A stretch of DNA of 64,000 nucleotides from Streptomyces sp. NBC_00094 (GTDB lineage: Bacteria > Actinomycetota > Actinomycetes > Streptomycetales > Streptomycetaceae), in contig NZ_JAPEMB010000001.1 of NCBI RefSeq assembly GCF_026343125.1, positions 7,321,501 to 7,385,500 on the forward strand, in the 5' to 3' direction. Positions 1-9,600 of this stretch are shown piece after piece. Position numbers and translations under genes: made by a program. Below the pieces are notes generated by a model. The model did not search any database, was not told where the DNA came from, and worked only from the letters and a program-made list of their open reading frames with translations. Position 1 is the stretch's first letter. Each line of letters opens with the position of its first letter.

Positions 1-2
1 CC

Positions 3-275
3 GCCCCGGAGGACATCTCCTCGGGCACCGGCCTGGAAGGCCGCGCCGAGGAGCTCATCGGCCGCGTGTGGAAGGAAGTCCTCGGCGCCGCCTCCATCGG
101 CCCCGACGACAACTTCTTCAAGCTCGGCGGCCACTCCCTGCTCGCCATCAAGCTGGTCTCCCGGGTCCGCGCCGAACTCACCGTCGCCCTGCCGGTCAAG
201 GCCGTCTACGCCAACCCCCGGCTGCGGGACCTCGCCGCCCGCATCGAGGAACTGACGGCCGCGCGGGACGCCTGA
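3..275 (+). CDS. NRPS C-terminal carrier (T) domain, 5' truncated
   Basis: The reading frame is open from the window edge to TGA at 273-275 and encodes about 90 residues of a thiolation (peptidyl carrier) domain. The phosphopantetheine site is the serine in DNFFKLGGHSLLAIKL, and the helix 3 region FxxPxLRDLAARIEEL-like end is present. It is the last domain of a larger synthetase whose body lies outside the window. The gap to the next NRPS gene is only 79 bp with a GAGGAG ribosome binding site, so the two are probably one operon. This protein is the best candidate to hold an adenylation domain that charges the A-less modules downstream, but that part is not visible. Confidence 0.9.
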   Translation, partial: APEDISSGTGLEGRAEELIGRVWKEVLGAASIGPDDNFFKLGGHSLLAIKLVSRVRAELTVALPVKAVYANPRLRDLAARIEELTAARDA

Positions 276-354
276 TCGCCGGCCCGACCGGCGCACCCCG
301 CCCTCCGCCACCGGCCCACCCCACCCGTTCCGCCATCCACGAGGAGCAGCAACC

Positions 355-3300
355 GTGATCCCCCTGTCCTATGCCCAGCGTCGGCTGTGGTTCATGAACC
401 GCCTGGAGGGTTCCTCGGCGGCCTACAACGCCCCCGTGATCCTCCGGCTCGCCGGGCGGCCCGTGGCCTCGGTGGTCGAGGCGGCGCTGCGGGACGTGGC
501 GGAGCGGCACGAGGTGCTGCGGACGGTGTATCCGGCCGTGGACGGGGAGCCGTACCAGGAGATCACGGCGGATCCGGTGGTGCCGGTGGAGGTCGTCGCC
601 CTCGCGGCGGAGGACATCGACGCCCGGGTGACCGAGTTCGCCCGCCTCCCGATCGACATCACCCGCGAACTTCCCCTGCGTGTACGTCTCTTCGAGGTGG
701 ACGGCGACACCGGTGGCGACACCGGCGGCATCGGCGGCGAGACCGACAGCGCGGCGGGTGACGGAGGTGCCGTCCTGGCGCTGTCCGTGCACCACATCGC
801 CACCGACGGCTGGTCCGTGGGCTTCCTCCTCCGCGACCTCGACACCGCCTACACGGCCCGCGCCGAGGGCCGGGCGCCGCAGTGGGAGCCGCTGCCGGTC
901 CAGTACGCCGACTACGCCCTCTGGCAGCACGACATGCTCGGCGACCCCGCCGACCCCGACAGCACCGCCCACGAGCAGCTCGCCCACTGGCGCGACGCGC
1001 TGGCCGGCATCCCCGCCGAGACCCGGCTTCCCGCCGATCGCCCCCGCACGGCCGAACCGACCCACGCGGGCGCCGTGGTGACGGCGGAACTCGACGCCAC
1101 CGTCCACCGGACGCTTGCCGGTGTCGCGAAGGAGCGGCGGGCCTCCTTCTTCATGGTCGTCCGGGCCGCGCTGGCGCTCGCGCTGCGGGCCGCCGGAGCC
1201 GGATCCGACCTCGTCGTCGGCACGCCCGTCGCGGGCCGCCCCGAGGAGGACCTGCACGAACTGGTCGGCTTCTTCGTCAACACGCTCGCCCTGCGCACCG
1301 ACCTGTCCGGCGACCCCACCCTCGGCGAGCTGCTCGACCGGGTCCGGGACGCCGACCTCGCCGCCCTCGCCCACGAGGACCTGCCCTTCGACCTCCTGGT
1401 CGAGGACCTCAACCCCGAGCGTTCCCTCGGCCGTCACCCCTTCTTCCAGGTCATGGTCAGCGCCCAGACCCAGCAGGAGAAGGACCTGAGACTCGGCGGC
1501 ATCCCCGCCACCCTCGTGGAAGCCGACCTGGCCACCGCCAAGTTCGACCTCAGCTTCCACTGCATGGAGCGGAGCGACGCCACCGGAGACCCCGGCGGGC
1601 TCACGCTCGTGCTCCAGTACGCCGTCGAGCGGTACGACGAGCCCACCGCCCACCTCCTCCTCGGCCTTCTCGGGCGCGCGCTCACCACGCTCGCCGAGCG
1701 GCCGGAGCGCACCCGGCTGAGCGACGTCGCCCTGCCGACGGAGGACGAGCGCACGGGACTCGACCGCCGCCACCAGGCCCTGGCCGACGCCGCCACCGCG
1801 GCACAGGCCAGGGCGGAGGCCGAAGCGGAGGCCGAGGCCCGCCGACTGCGGGGCGACGGCGGCCGGGCGAAGACCTCCGGTCCCCTGACCGCCGACCCCC
1901 GGGAGGAGATCCTGCGTGGTCTGTTCGCCGAGGTCCTGGGGCGGGACGAGGTCCTGGAGGGGGACAACTTCTTCAAGCTGGGCGGACATTCGCTGCTCGC
2001 GGGGAAGCTGACCAACCGGATCCGGGGTTCCCTCGGGCTCCAGGCCGCGATCAAGGACGTGTTCCTCGCGTCGACACCGGGGCAGTTGCTGCGCCGGCTC
2101 GTCGCGCAGGGCGGCGGTCCGGTCCGGCCCGCGCTCCGTCCCGTCCCGGAGGCCCTGCGTCCCGCCAGGATCCCGCTCTCCTACGCCCAGCGCCGGCTGT
2201 GGTTCATGAACCGCCTGGAGGGTTCCTCGGCGGCGTACAACGCGCCGGTCGTCCTCCGGCTCGCCGGGCGTCCGGTCGCCTCGGTGGTCGAGGCGGCGCT
2301 GCGGGACGTGGTGGAGCGGCACGAGGTGCTGCGGACGGTGTATCCGGCCGTGGACGGGGAGCCGTACCAGGAGATCACGGCGGATCCGGTGGTGCCGGTG
2401 GAGGTCGTCGCCCTCGCGGCGGAGGACATCGATACCCGGGTGACCGAGTTCGCGCGGATCCCGATCGACATCACCCGCGAACTCCCCTTGCGTGTACGTC
2501 TCTTCGAGAGCACGGATGAGAGCACGGATGAGAGCACCGACGGGAGCCGCGACGGGAGCCCCGACGGTAGTGCCGGCGTCGAAGGGATCGGCGGCACCGT
2601 CCTCGTGCTCTCCGTCCACCACATCGCCACCGACGGCTGGTCCATCGCCGGCCTCCTCGGCGACCTCGACACCGCGTACACCGCCCGTGCCGAGGGCCGG
2701 GCGCCGCGGTGGGAGCCGCTGCCGGTGCAGTACACCGACTACACCCTCTGGCAGCGCGAACTGCTCGACGGCGAACACGGCCTCAAGGCAGCGCAGTTGA
2801 CGCACTGGCGCAAGGCGCTGGACGGCATCCCCGGCGAGACCCGGCTCCCCGCCGACCGGCCCAGGCCCACCGAGCCGAGCAACCAGGGCGCCGTCGTCAC
2901 GGGCGAGCTGGACGCCACCGTCCACCGGGCTCTGGCCGGTGTCGCGAAGGAGCAGCGGGCCACCTTCTTCATGGTCGTCCGGGCCGCGCTGGCGCTCGCG
3001 CTGCGGGCCGCCGGTGCCGGATCCGACCTCGTCGTCGGCACGCCCGTCGCCGGGCGGTCGGAGGAGGCGCTCCACGACCTCGTCGGCTTCTTCGTCAACA
3101 CGCTCGCCCTGCGCACCGACCTGTCCGGCGACCCCAGCCTCGCCGAGCTGGTCCGTCGGGTCCGGGACGCCGACCTCGCCGCCTTCGCCCACGACGACCT
3201 GCCCTTCGACGTCCTGGTCGAGGACCTCAACCCCGAGCGCACGCTCGGCCGTCACCCCGTCTTCCAGGTCATGGTCAGCGCCCAGGACGCCGAGGGCGAC

Positions 3301-3960
3301 AGCGCGGTCACCCTCGGCCCGATCCAGGGCACGCTCGACGGCGCCGACCTCGGCAGTGCCAAGTTCGACCTCGCCTTCCACTGCGCCGGCACCCAGGGCG
3401 CCGACGGCGAAGCCGGACCGCTGCTCATCGGGCTCCAGTACGCCACCGACCTCTACGACGAGACCACCGCCCGGCTCCTGCTCGGGCTCTTCCACCGAGC
3501 CCTCGCCGCCCTCGCCCGGGAGGACGGTGACACGCCGCTGAGCGTGGTGCCGTGGGCGACCGACGAGGAGCACCGGGCTCTCGAAGCCCGCCACGAGGCA
3601 CTCGCCCGTACGGCGGCCACCGCGCCCCCGGCGGGCGACCGGCAGCGGGGGAGCGGCGCCGGTACGGCGTCCGCCGACCCCCGGGAGGAGATCCTGCGTG
3701 GTCTGTTCGCCGAGGTCCTGGGGCGGGACGAGGTCCTGGAGGGGGACAACTTCTTCAAGCTGGGCGGACATTCGCTGCTCGCGGGGAAGCTGACCAACCG
3801 GATCCGGGGTGCCCTCGGGCTCCAGGCCGCGATCAAGGACGTGTTCCTCGCGCCGTCGCCGGGGCAGTTGCTGCGCCGGCTGGACGCGCAGGGCGGCGGT
3901 CCCGTCCGGCCCGCGCTCCGTCCCGTCCCGGACGCCCTGCGCCCCGCCAGGATCCCGCTC
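355..3960 (+). repeat. Tandem duplication of a C-T unit inside NRPS-1
   Basis: The segment starting at 355 is repeated from about 2166. Both copies encode C plus T, about 1.8 kb each. Long stretches are identical or nearly so at the DNA level, for example around 466-680 versus 2277-2490 and the carrier-domain coding stretch 1894-2030 versus 3679-3815. The copies differ most in a short acidic/Ser linker upstream of HHxxxDG and in the C-T linker. The third C domain (from 3951) is clearly more divergent. This looks like a recent unequal crossover or one maintained by gene conversion. Confidence 0.85.
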
Positions 3961-6186
3961 TCCTACGCCCAGCGCCGTCTGTGGTTCGTCAACCGGCTCG
4001 AAGGGCCCTCCGCCACCTACAACATTCCCGTCGTCACCCGCCTGCGGCGCCCCGTCGAGCCCGCCCGACTCGCCGCCGCCCTCGCCGACGTCGCCGCGCG
4101 CCACGAGGTGCTCCGCACCGTCTACCGGGCGGCCGACGGCGAGCCGTACCAGCTGGTGCTCGACGACGCCCGTCCCGTACTCGACCGGATCCTGGCCACC
4201 GGAGAAGCGGAGGTGCAGTCGGCCGTCGACACCGCCGTCGGGCACGTCTTCGACCTCGCCGCCGAACTCCCCTTCCGCGCCACGCTCGTCACCGGCGACG
4301 ACGGGCAGCAGACCCTGGTGCTGCTGACCCATCACATCGCCGGGGACGGCTGGTCCACGCCCTGCCTGCTCGCCGACCTCGACACCGCCTACCACGCCCG
4401 CGCCGAGGGCCGTGCCCCCGAGTGGGAGCCGCTGCCCGTCCAGTACACCGACTACACGCTCTGGCAACGCGACCTCCTCGACGGCGCACACGGCCTCGCC
4501 GAGACCCAGCTCGCCCACTGGCGCACCGCCCTCGCCGGGCTGCCGCCGCTCATCGCGCTCCCCACCGACCGGCCCCGCCCCCTGGAGAGCGACGGCTCCG
4601 GCGCCCTCACCGGCTTCGAGGTCTCCGCCGCCACCCACCGGGCCCTGCTCCGCTGCGCCCGCGCCCAGGGCGCCACCCTCTTCATGGTGGTCCAGGCCGC
4701 CCTCGCCGCGTTCCTCGGCCGCCACGGCGCCGGGACCGACGTGGCCCTCGGCACCACCGTCGCCGGACGCGCCGACGACGCCCTCCACCCGCTCGTCGGC
4801 TTCTTCGTCAACACGCTGGTGCTGCGCACCGACACCTCCGGCGATCCCGCCTTCGCCGAGCTGGTCCGGCGGGTCCGCGAGGCCGGGCTCGCCGCGTACA
4901 GCAACCAGGACCTGCCCTTCGACCGGCTCGTCGAGGACCTGAGCCCGCAGCGGTCCGCCGCGCACGCGCCGCTGGTGCAGGTCATGCTCCAGGTCCACGC
5001 CGCCGCCCTCCCGGCGGGTCCGGCCAGTTCGTCCGGGGCGTCGGGTGCGTCCCGCCCGTCGGCCCTGGAAGGCGAGCCGGTCGGCTTCCGGGGGACCGGC
5101 GCCAAGAGCGACCTCACCTTCGCGCTGACCGAGCGCGCCGACGCCGACGGCACACCCGCCGGACTCGCCGGCGCCCTGGAGTACGCCACCGCCCTCTACG
5201 ACGAGGAGACCGCCCGGCTCCTGGCCCGGCGACTCGTCGAGACGCTCGACGCCTTCGCCGCCGACCCCGGACTCGCGCTCTCCGCGCCGGAGTACGACGC
5301 GCCGGAGCACGACAGGCCGGAGCACGGCACGCCCGCCCCGCTCGGGGCCGGGACCGTCCTCGACGAGCGGGGCCGCCGGGCGCCGGTGCGGGTGCCGGGG
5401 GAGGTGTACGAGCCGAACCCCGGCGGGGGGCTGCGGGCCACCGGCCGGAGGGCGTACGCCACCGCCGACGGCTCTCTCCGTACGGTCGCGACCCTCACCG
5501 TCGCCGGCTACCCGGTCGAGCCCGGCCGCGTGGAGGACGTCCTCCTCGGCCACCCGGCCGTGGCCGGCGCCGTCGTGGAGGTCCGCGACGACCGCCTGTA
5601 CGCCACCGTCACCCGGGCCGCCGGTGCGCGCGCCGCCGGGGAGGAGCTGCGCGACTGGGCCGCCGAGCGGCTGCCCGAGTACCTCGCACCGGCCCGGATC
5701 GAGATCGCCGGCCACCCGTCCGCCGGCCACCCGTCCGCCGGCCACCCGGCCTCCGAGCGCCCTGGATCCGGCGCCGGGGGCCCGGCAGCTGCCGCACCGG
5801 AGGCGGCCCCCGACGCGGATGCCGCCGCCGACGGGCGGGAGGAGACGCTGCTCGGGCTCTTCCGGGACGTGCTCGGCGGGCGGCCGCTCGGCAGGCACGA
5901 CAACTTCTTCAAGAACGGAGGGCACTCGCTCCTCGCGGTCCGCCTCCTCAACCGCATCCGCGGCGAGTTCGGGCAGGACCTCACCCTCAGGGACGTCTTC
6001 CGCAACCCCACGGCCGCCTCCCTCGCCCGCCGCCTCGCCGCCACCGCGACCGACGCGACCCCGTCCCGCCCGGACCCGAAGGACCCCACGTCCCCGAAGC
6101 CCCCCGTACCGACCCCGGGCCGTCCGGTCCCGGCCGCCCCCGCCCTCAAGCGCCGCACCCGAGCCGGCAGCCGCCAGGCCCGCTGA
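355..6186 (+). CDS. NRPS-1, C-T-C-T-C-(remnant A)-T, no intact adenylation domain
   Basis: This is a 1943-residue nonribosomal peptide synthetase. GTG is chosen as start because GAGGAG lies 9 bp upstream and the first C domain begins at once (IPLSYAQRRLW). C domains start near residues 1, 606 and 1200. All three keep the catalytic HHxxxDG (H146-147, H755-756, H1326-1327). Carrier serines are at 546, 1140 and 1858. No A domain lies between C and T in the first two modules, only about 60 residues of linker. Module 3 keeps a collapsed A domain at roughly 1666-1785, with relics of A6 (GEVYEP), A7, A8 (GYPVEPGRVEDVL) and A9. The core A1-A5 region and the A10 lysine are missing, and A10 is replaced by GHPSA repeats. 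The module carriers must therefore be charged in trans. The first two C-T units are nearly identical. No docking domain was recognised. Confidence 0.93.
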   Translation: MIPLSYAQRRLWFMNRLEGSSAAYNAPVILRLAGRPVASVVEAALRDVAERHEVLRTVYPAVDGEPYQEITADPVVPVEVVALAAEDIDARVTEFARLPIDITRELPLRVRLFEVDGDTGGDTGGIGGETDSAAGDGGAVLALSVHHIATDGWSVGFLLRDLDTAYTARAEGRAPQWEPLPVQYADYALWQHDMLGDPADPDSTAHEQLAHWRDALAGIPAETRLPADRPRTAEPTHAGAVVTAELDATVHRTLAGVAKERRASFFMVVRAALALALRAAGAGSDLVVGTPVAGRPEEDLHELVGFFVNTLALRTDLSGDPTLGELLDRVRDADLAALAHEDLPFDLLVEDLNPERSLGRHPFFQVMVSAQTQQEKDLRLGGIPATLVEADLATAKFDLSFHCMERSDATGDPGGLTLVLQYAVERYDEPTAHLLLGLLGRALTTLAERPERTRLSDVALPTEDERTGLDRRHQALADAATAAQARAEAEAEAEARRLRGDGGRAKTSGPLTADPREEILRGLFAEVLGRDEVLEGDNFFKLGGHSLLAGKLTNRIRGSLGLQAAIKDVFLASTPGQLLRRLVAQGGGPVRPALRPVPEALRPARIPLSYAQRRLWFMNRLEGSSAAYNAPVVLRLAGRPVASVVEAALRDVVERHEVLRTVYPAVDGEPYQEITADPVVPVEVVALAAEDIDTRVTEFARIPIDITRELPLRVRLFESTDESTDESTDGSRDGSPDGSAGVEGIGGTVLVLSVHHIATDGWSIAGLLGDLDTAYTARAEGRAPRWEPLPVQYTDYTLWQRELLDGEHGLKAAQLTHWRKALDGIPGETRLPADRPRPTEPSNQGAVVTGELDATVHRALAGVAKEQRATFFMVVRAALALALRAAGAGSDLVVGTPVAGRSEEALHDLVGFFVNTLALRTDLSGDPSLAELVRRVRDADLAAFAHDDLPFDVLVEDLNPERTLGRHPVFQVMVSAQDAEGDSAVTLGPIQGTLDGADLGSAKFDLAFHCAGTQGADGEAGPLLIGLQYATDLYDETTARLLLGLFHRALAALAREDGDTPLSVVPWATDEEHRALEARHEALARTAATAPPAGDRQRGSGAGTASADPREEILRGLFAEVLGRDEVLEGDNFFKLGGHSLLAGKLTNRIRGALGLQAAIKDVFLAPSPGQLLRRLDAQGGGPVRPALRPVPDALRPARIPLSYAQRRLWFVNRLEGPSATYNIPVVTRLRRPVEPARLAAALADVAARHEVLRTVYRAADGEPYQLVLDDARPVLDRILATGEAEVQSAVDTAVGHVFDLAAELPFRATLVTGDDGQQTLVLLTHHIAGDGWSTPCLLADLDTAYHARAEGRAPEWEPLPVQYTDYTLWQRDLLDGAHGLAETQLAHWRTALAGLPPLIALPTDRPRPLESDGSGALTGFEVSAATHRALLRCARAQGATLFMVVQAALAAFLGRHGAGTDVALGTTVAGRADDALHPLVGFFVNTLVLRTDTSGDPAFAELVRRVREAGLAAYSNQDLPFDRLVEDLSPQRSAAHAPLVQVMLQVHAAALPAGPASSSGASGASRPSALEGEPVGFRGTGAKSDLTFALTERADADGTPAGLAGALEYATALYDEETARLLARRLVETLDAFAADPGLALSAPEYDAPEHDRPEHGTPAPLGAGTVLDERGRRAPVRVPGEVYEPNPGGGLRATGRRAYATADGSLRTVATLTVAGYPVEPGRVEDVLLGHPAVAGAVVEVRDDRLYATVTRAAGARAAGEELRDWAAERLPEYLAPARIEIAGHPSAGHPSAGHPASERPGSGAGGPAAAAPEAAPDADAAADGREETLLGLFRDVLGGRPLGRHDNFFKNGGHSLLAVRLLNRIRGEFGQDLTLRDVFRNPTAASLARRLAATATDATPSRPDPKDPTSPKPPVPTPGRPVPAAPALKRRTRAGSRQAR

Positions 6187-6192
6187 CCCCAC

Positions 6193-6515
6193 GGCCCACA
6201 AGGCCCGTCGTCCACCCCCGGCCGCACCAGGCCACCCACCCGTCCTGGACCCACAAGGCCCGGCGACACCGGGGCCCATGAGGCCCGCCGTCCACCCCCG
6301 GCCGCACCAGGCCGCTCACCGGTCCCGGGCCCACAAGGCCCGGCGACACAGGGGCCCACAAGGCCCGCCGTCCACCCCCAGCCGTACGAGGCACTCACTG
6401 GTCCCGGACCCACAAGGCCCGCTGCCCCCCGGCCCACGAGGCCCGTCGTCCACCCCCGGCCGCACCAGGCCACCCACCCGTCCTGGACCCACAAGGCCCG
6501 GCGACACCCGGGTCC
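6193..6515 (+). repeat. About four tandem copies of an 80-bp repeat between the two NRPS genes
   Basis: Units begin near 6193, 6273, 6353 and 6431 (spacing 80, 80, 78). Each contains a conserved core with ACAAGGCCC or a variant and CGTCCACCCCCGGCCGCAC. The array follows directly after the NRPS-1 stop codon. No unique spacers separate the units, so it is a minisatellite rather than a CRISPR array. The stretch 6187-6687 holds no convincing gene. Its function is unknown. Confidence 0.85.
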
Positions 6516-6540
6516 ACCCACCTGTGGCATCCCCGCGCAC

Positions 6541-6580
6541 CGGCAGCTCCGGGCGGCACTTCTGCCGCCCGGAGCTGCCG
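6541..6580 (+). terminator. Strong hairpin, probable terminator between NRPS-1 and NRPS-2
   Basis: An 18-bp perfect inverted repeat (6541-6558 with 6563-6580) encloses a 4-nt loop CTTC. There is no T-tract after it, which is common for Streptomyces terminators. It suggests that NRPS-2 may be transcribed at least partly from its own promoter in 6581-6687, although partial read-through is also possible. Confidence 0.6.
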
Positions 6581-6687
6581 CGTCTACTGCCCCGGGGCCG
6601 CCCGGGGCGCACCTAGCGTGGACGGCACGGAGGCGAGAGGAACCGTTCGCCCCGGTCTCTCGGCCCCAGTCACCGGAGGAAGCCAGC

Positions 6688-9600
6688 ATGGCCCCCAGCA
6701 GAGCGGAAGACCTGCTCGACGGCGGACCCTCTCCCGCCCCCGCCCCGCCCGTGATCGACCTGATCGCCCGGCAGGAGCGGACCCGCCCCGAAGCGGTCGC
6801 CCTCGTCCACGCCGACGCGCGGCTGACGTACGCCGAGCTCGGCGCCGCCGTCCGCGAGCGGGCCGCCCTGCTCGCCGCCGACGGGGCCGAGCCCGGCCGG
6901 CTCGTCGCCCTGCACCGGCCGCGCGGCATCGACGCGATCGTCGGCCTGCTCGCCGTCCTCGCCACCGGCGCCGCCTACCTGCCGCTCGACGTCCAGGCGC
7001 CCGACGCCCGCAACGCGGCCATCCTCGACGACGCCTGCGGCGCGGCCGCGCCCGCCCCGTCCGAGGTGGCCCGCCACGGCGAACTGGTCCTCGGCGGACC
7101 CGGCACCGACGCCGGCGCCGCGTACGTCATCTACACGTCCGGCTCCACCGGTGTCCCCAACGGCGTCGTCGTCGCCCATGACTCCCTCGCCCACTTCATC
7201 GCCGGCGCCACCCCCGCCTACGGCATCGACGCCGACTCGGTCGTCCTCCAGTTCAGTCCGCTGCACTTCGACGCCAGTGTCCAGGAGGTCTTCGCGACCC
7301 TCGGCGCGGGCGGCACCCTCGTCCTGCGTACCGACGACATGCTCGACGTCGCCGAGCTCCTCGCCGGATGCGCCCGGCACGGCGTCACCCTGCTCGACCT
7401 GCCCGCCGCCTACTGGCACGAGCTGGTCTACGTCCTCACCACCGGTTCCGTCCGCCTCCCGGACTGCCTGCGGACCGTGATCATCTACGGCGAGGCCGCC
7501 CTGCCCGAGCGGATCGGCCAGTGGCGCGGCATCGTCGGTGACTCCGTACGGCTGCTCAACGCGTACGGGCCGACCGAGACGACCGTCGTCGCCACCGTCG
7601 CCGACCTCACCCGGCACGAGGCAGGACCGGTGCCGATCGGGCGCCCGCTGCCCGGCGTGCGGGCCGCGATCGTCGGCGGCGAGCTGTGGCTCCTCGGCGG
7701 CGGCCTCACCCGGGGCTATCTGCACCGGCCCGAGCTGAACGCCCGCCGCTTCACCGAGCTCGACGGTGAACGCGCCTACCGCACCGGCGACCTCGTCACC
7801 CTCGGCGAGGACCGGCAGATCCTCTACCACGGGCGCCTCGACGACGAGGTGAAGATCGGCGGCCAGCGCATCGACCCCGCCGCCGTCGACTCCGTCCTCG
7901 CCGGACACCCCGCCGTCCGGGAGGCCGCGGTCGTCGCCCAGCAGGACGCCGACGGCGTCAAGCGGCTCGTCGCCTTCGTCGTCACCGACGGCGGCACCGG
8001 CGCCGAGGAACTGCGCACCCACGTGCGGGAGCGGATGCCCGCCGCGGCCGTCCCCACCGTCTCCGTCGTCGTCGCCCTGCCCCGCACCAGCTCCGGCAAG
8101 ATCAACCGCAAGGTGCTGCGGACCACCGACCCCCGGCTGCCCGTCGTCCACGAGGAGCCGCTGCCCGCCGAGGACCGGGTCCCGCTCTCGCACGCCCAGC
8201 GACGCCTGTGGCTGCTCGACCAGTTCGACGGGCCGTCCGGCGCCTACAACATGCCGATCGTCCTGCATCTGGACACGGCTCCCGACCGGGCCGCGCTCGC
8301 CGCCGCCGTCGCGGACCTCACCGAACGGCACGAGGTGCTCCGTACCGTCTTCCTCGCCCCCGAGGACGAGCCGTACCAGCACATCCTCGCCCCTGCCGCC
8401 GTCAGGCTCCGCACGGTCGACGCCCCCTCGGCGGAACTCCCGGGCCTGATCGCCCGGTTCACCGCCGAGACCTTCGACCTCTCCCGCGAACTGCCGCTGC
8501 GCGTCGCTTTGTTCCTCCCCGAGGACGGAACCGGCGGGGCCGTTCTCGCGGTGCTGCTCCACCACGTGGCCGGGGACGGCTGGTCGCTCACCCCACTGAT
8601 GACCGACCTCGCCCGCGCCTATACGGCCCGCGCCGAGGGCCGTGCCCCCGAGTGGGAACCGCTGCCCGTCCAGTACGCCGACTACACCCTCTGGCAGCAC
8701 GACGTCCTCGGTGACGCCGACGACCCGGACTCCGTCCTCGCCCAGGGCCTCGCCCACTGGCGCGTCGCCCTCGCCGGACAGCCCGCCGTCACCGCCCTGC
8801 CGCTCGACCGGCCCCGGCCCGCCGTCCGCGACCACGCGGGCGCCATGCTGGAGACCGCCCTCGACGCGGACGTCCACGCCCGCCTCGTCCACCTCGCCGA
8901 AGAGCACGACGCCAGCCTCCTCATGGTCCTCCAGGCCGCCCTCGGACTGGCCCTGCGCGCCACCGGAGCGGGCGACGCCGTCGCCCTCGGCACCCCCGTC
9001 GCCGGCCGGGACGACGAGGCCCTCGACGAGCTCGTCGGCTTCTTCGTCAACACCCTCGTCCTGCCCACGGACACCTCGGGCGACCCCGCCTTCACCACGC
9101 TCCTCGACCGCGTCCGCGACACCGACCTGGGAGCCTTCGCCCACCAGCGGATGCCCTTCGACCTGCTCGTCGAACACCTCAACCCGCCCCGGCACCCCGG
9201 CGTCCACCCCCTCTTCCAGGTGATGCTCACCCTGCGCGCCACCGGACCCGACCAGGGCGCCTTCCCGTTCGGCCCGGTCACCGGCCGGTTCGCCGAGGAG
9301 GACGGCCCAGCCACCACCAAGTTCGACCTCACCGCCGCCTGCGTCGACACCCGCGACGCCGACGGAGCCCCCGCCGGACTCCGGCTCGGCCTGGAGTACG
9401 CCCGGGACGTCTTCGCCGACGAGCAGGTGCCCCGGATCCTGCTCACCGCCCTCGAACGCGCCCTGCGCACCGCCGCCGACGACGCCGGCACCGCGGTACG
9501 GGACGAGGCCCTCGTTCCCGCCGACGACCGCCGCGCCCTCGACGAGCGCCGCGCCCGCTCGGCCGACACCGAGACACCCGCCGAGACCGCCGAGACCGGC

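Noticed and set aside
196..6279. A very long open frame on the minus strand opposite NRPS-1, and similar ones opposite NRPS-2 and other genes
   Set aside because: High third-position GC removes stops from the opposite strand. The translations are Arg/Gly/Pro-rich, carry no domains, and lack ribosome binding sites.
6193..6515. CRISPR array candidate
   Set aside because: The 80-bp repeats touch each other without unique spacers, and no cas genes are present.
6187..6687. A repeat-protein gene continuing through the 80-bp repeats
   Set aside because: The open frames across the repeat are continuations of shadow frames of NRPS-1, lack start signals, and change composition between copies.
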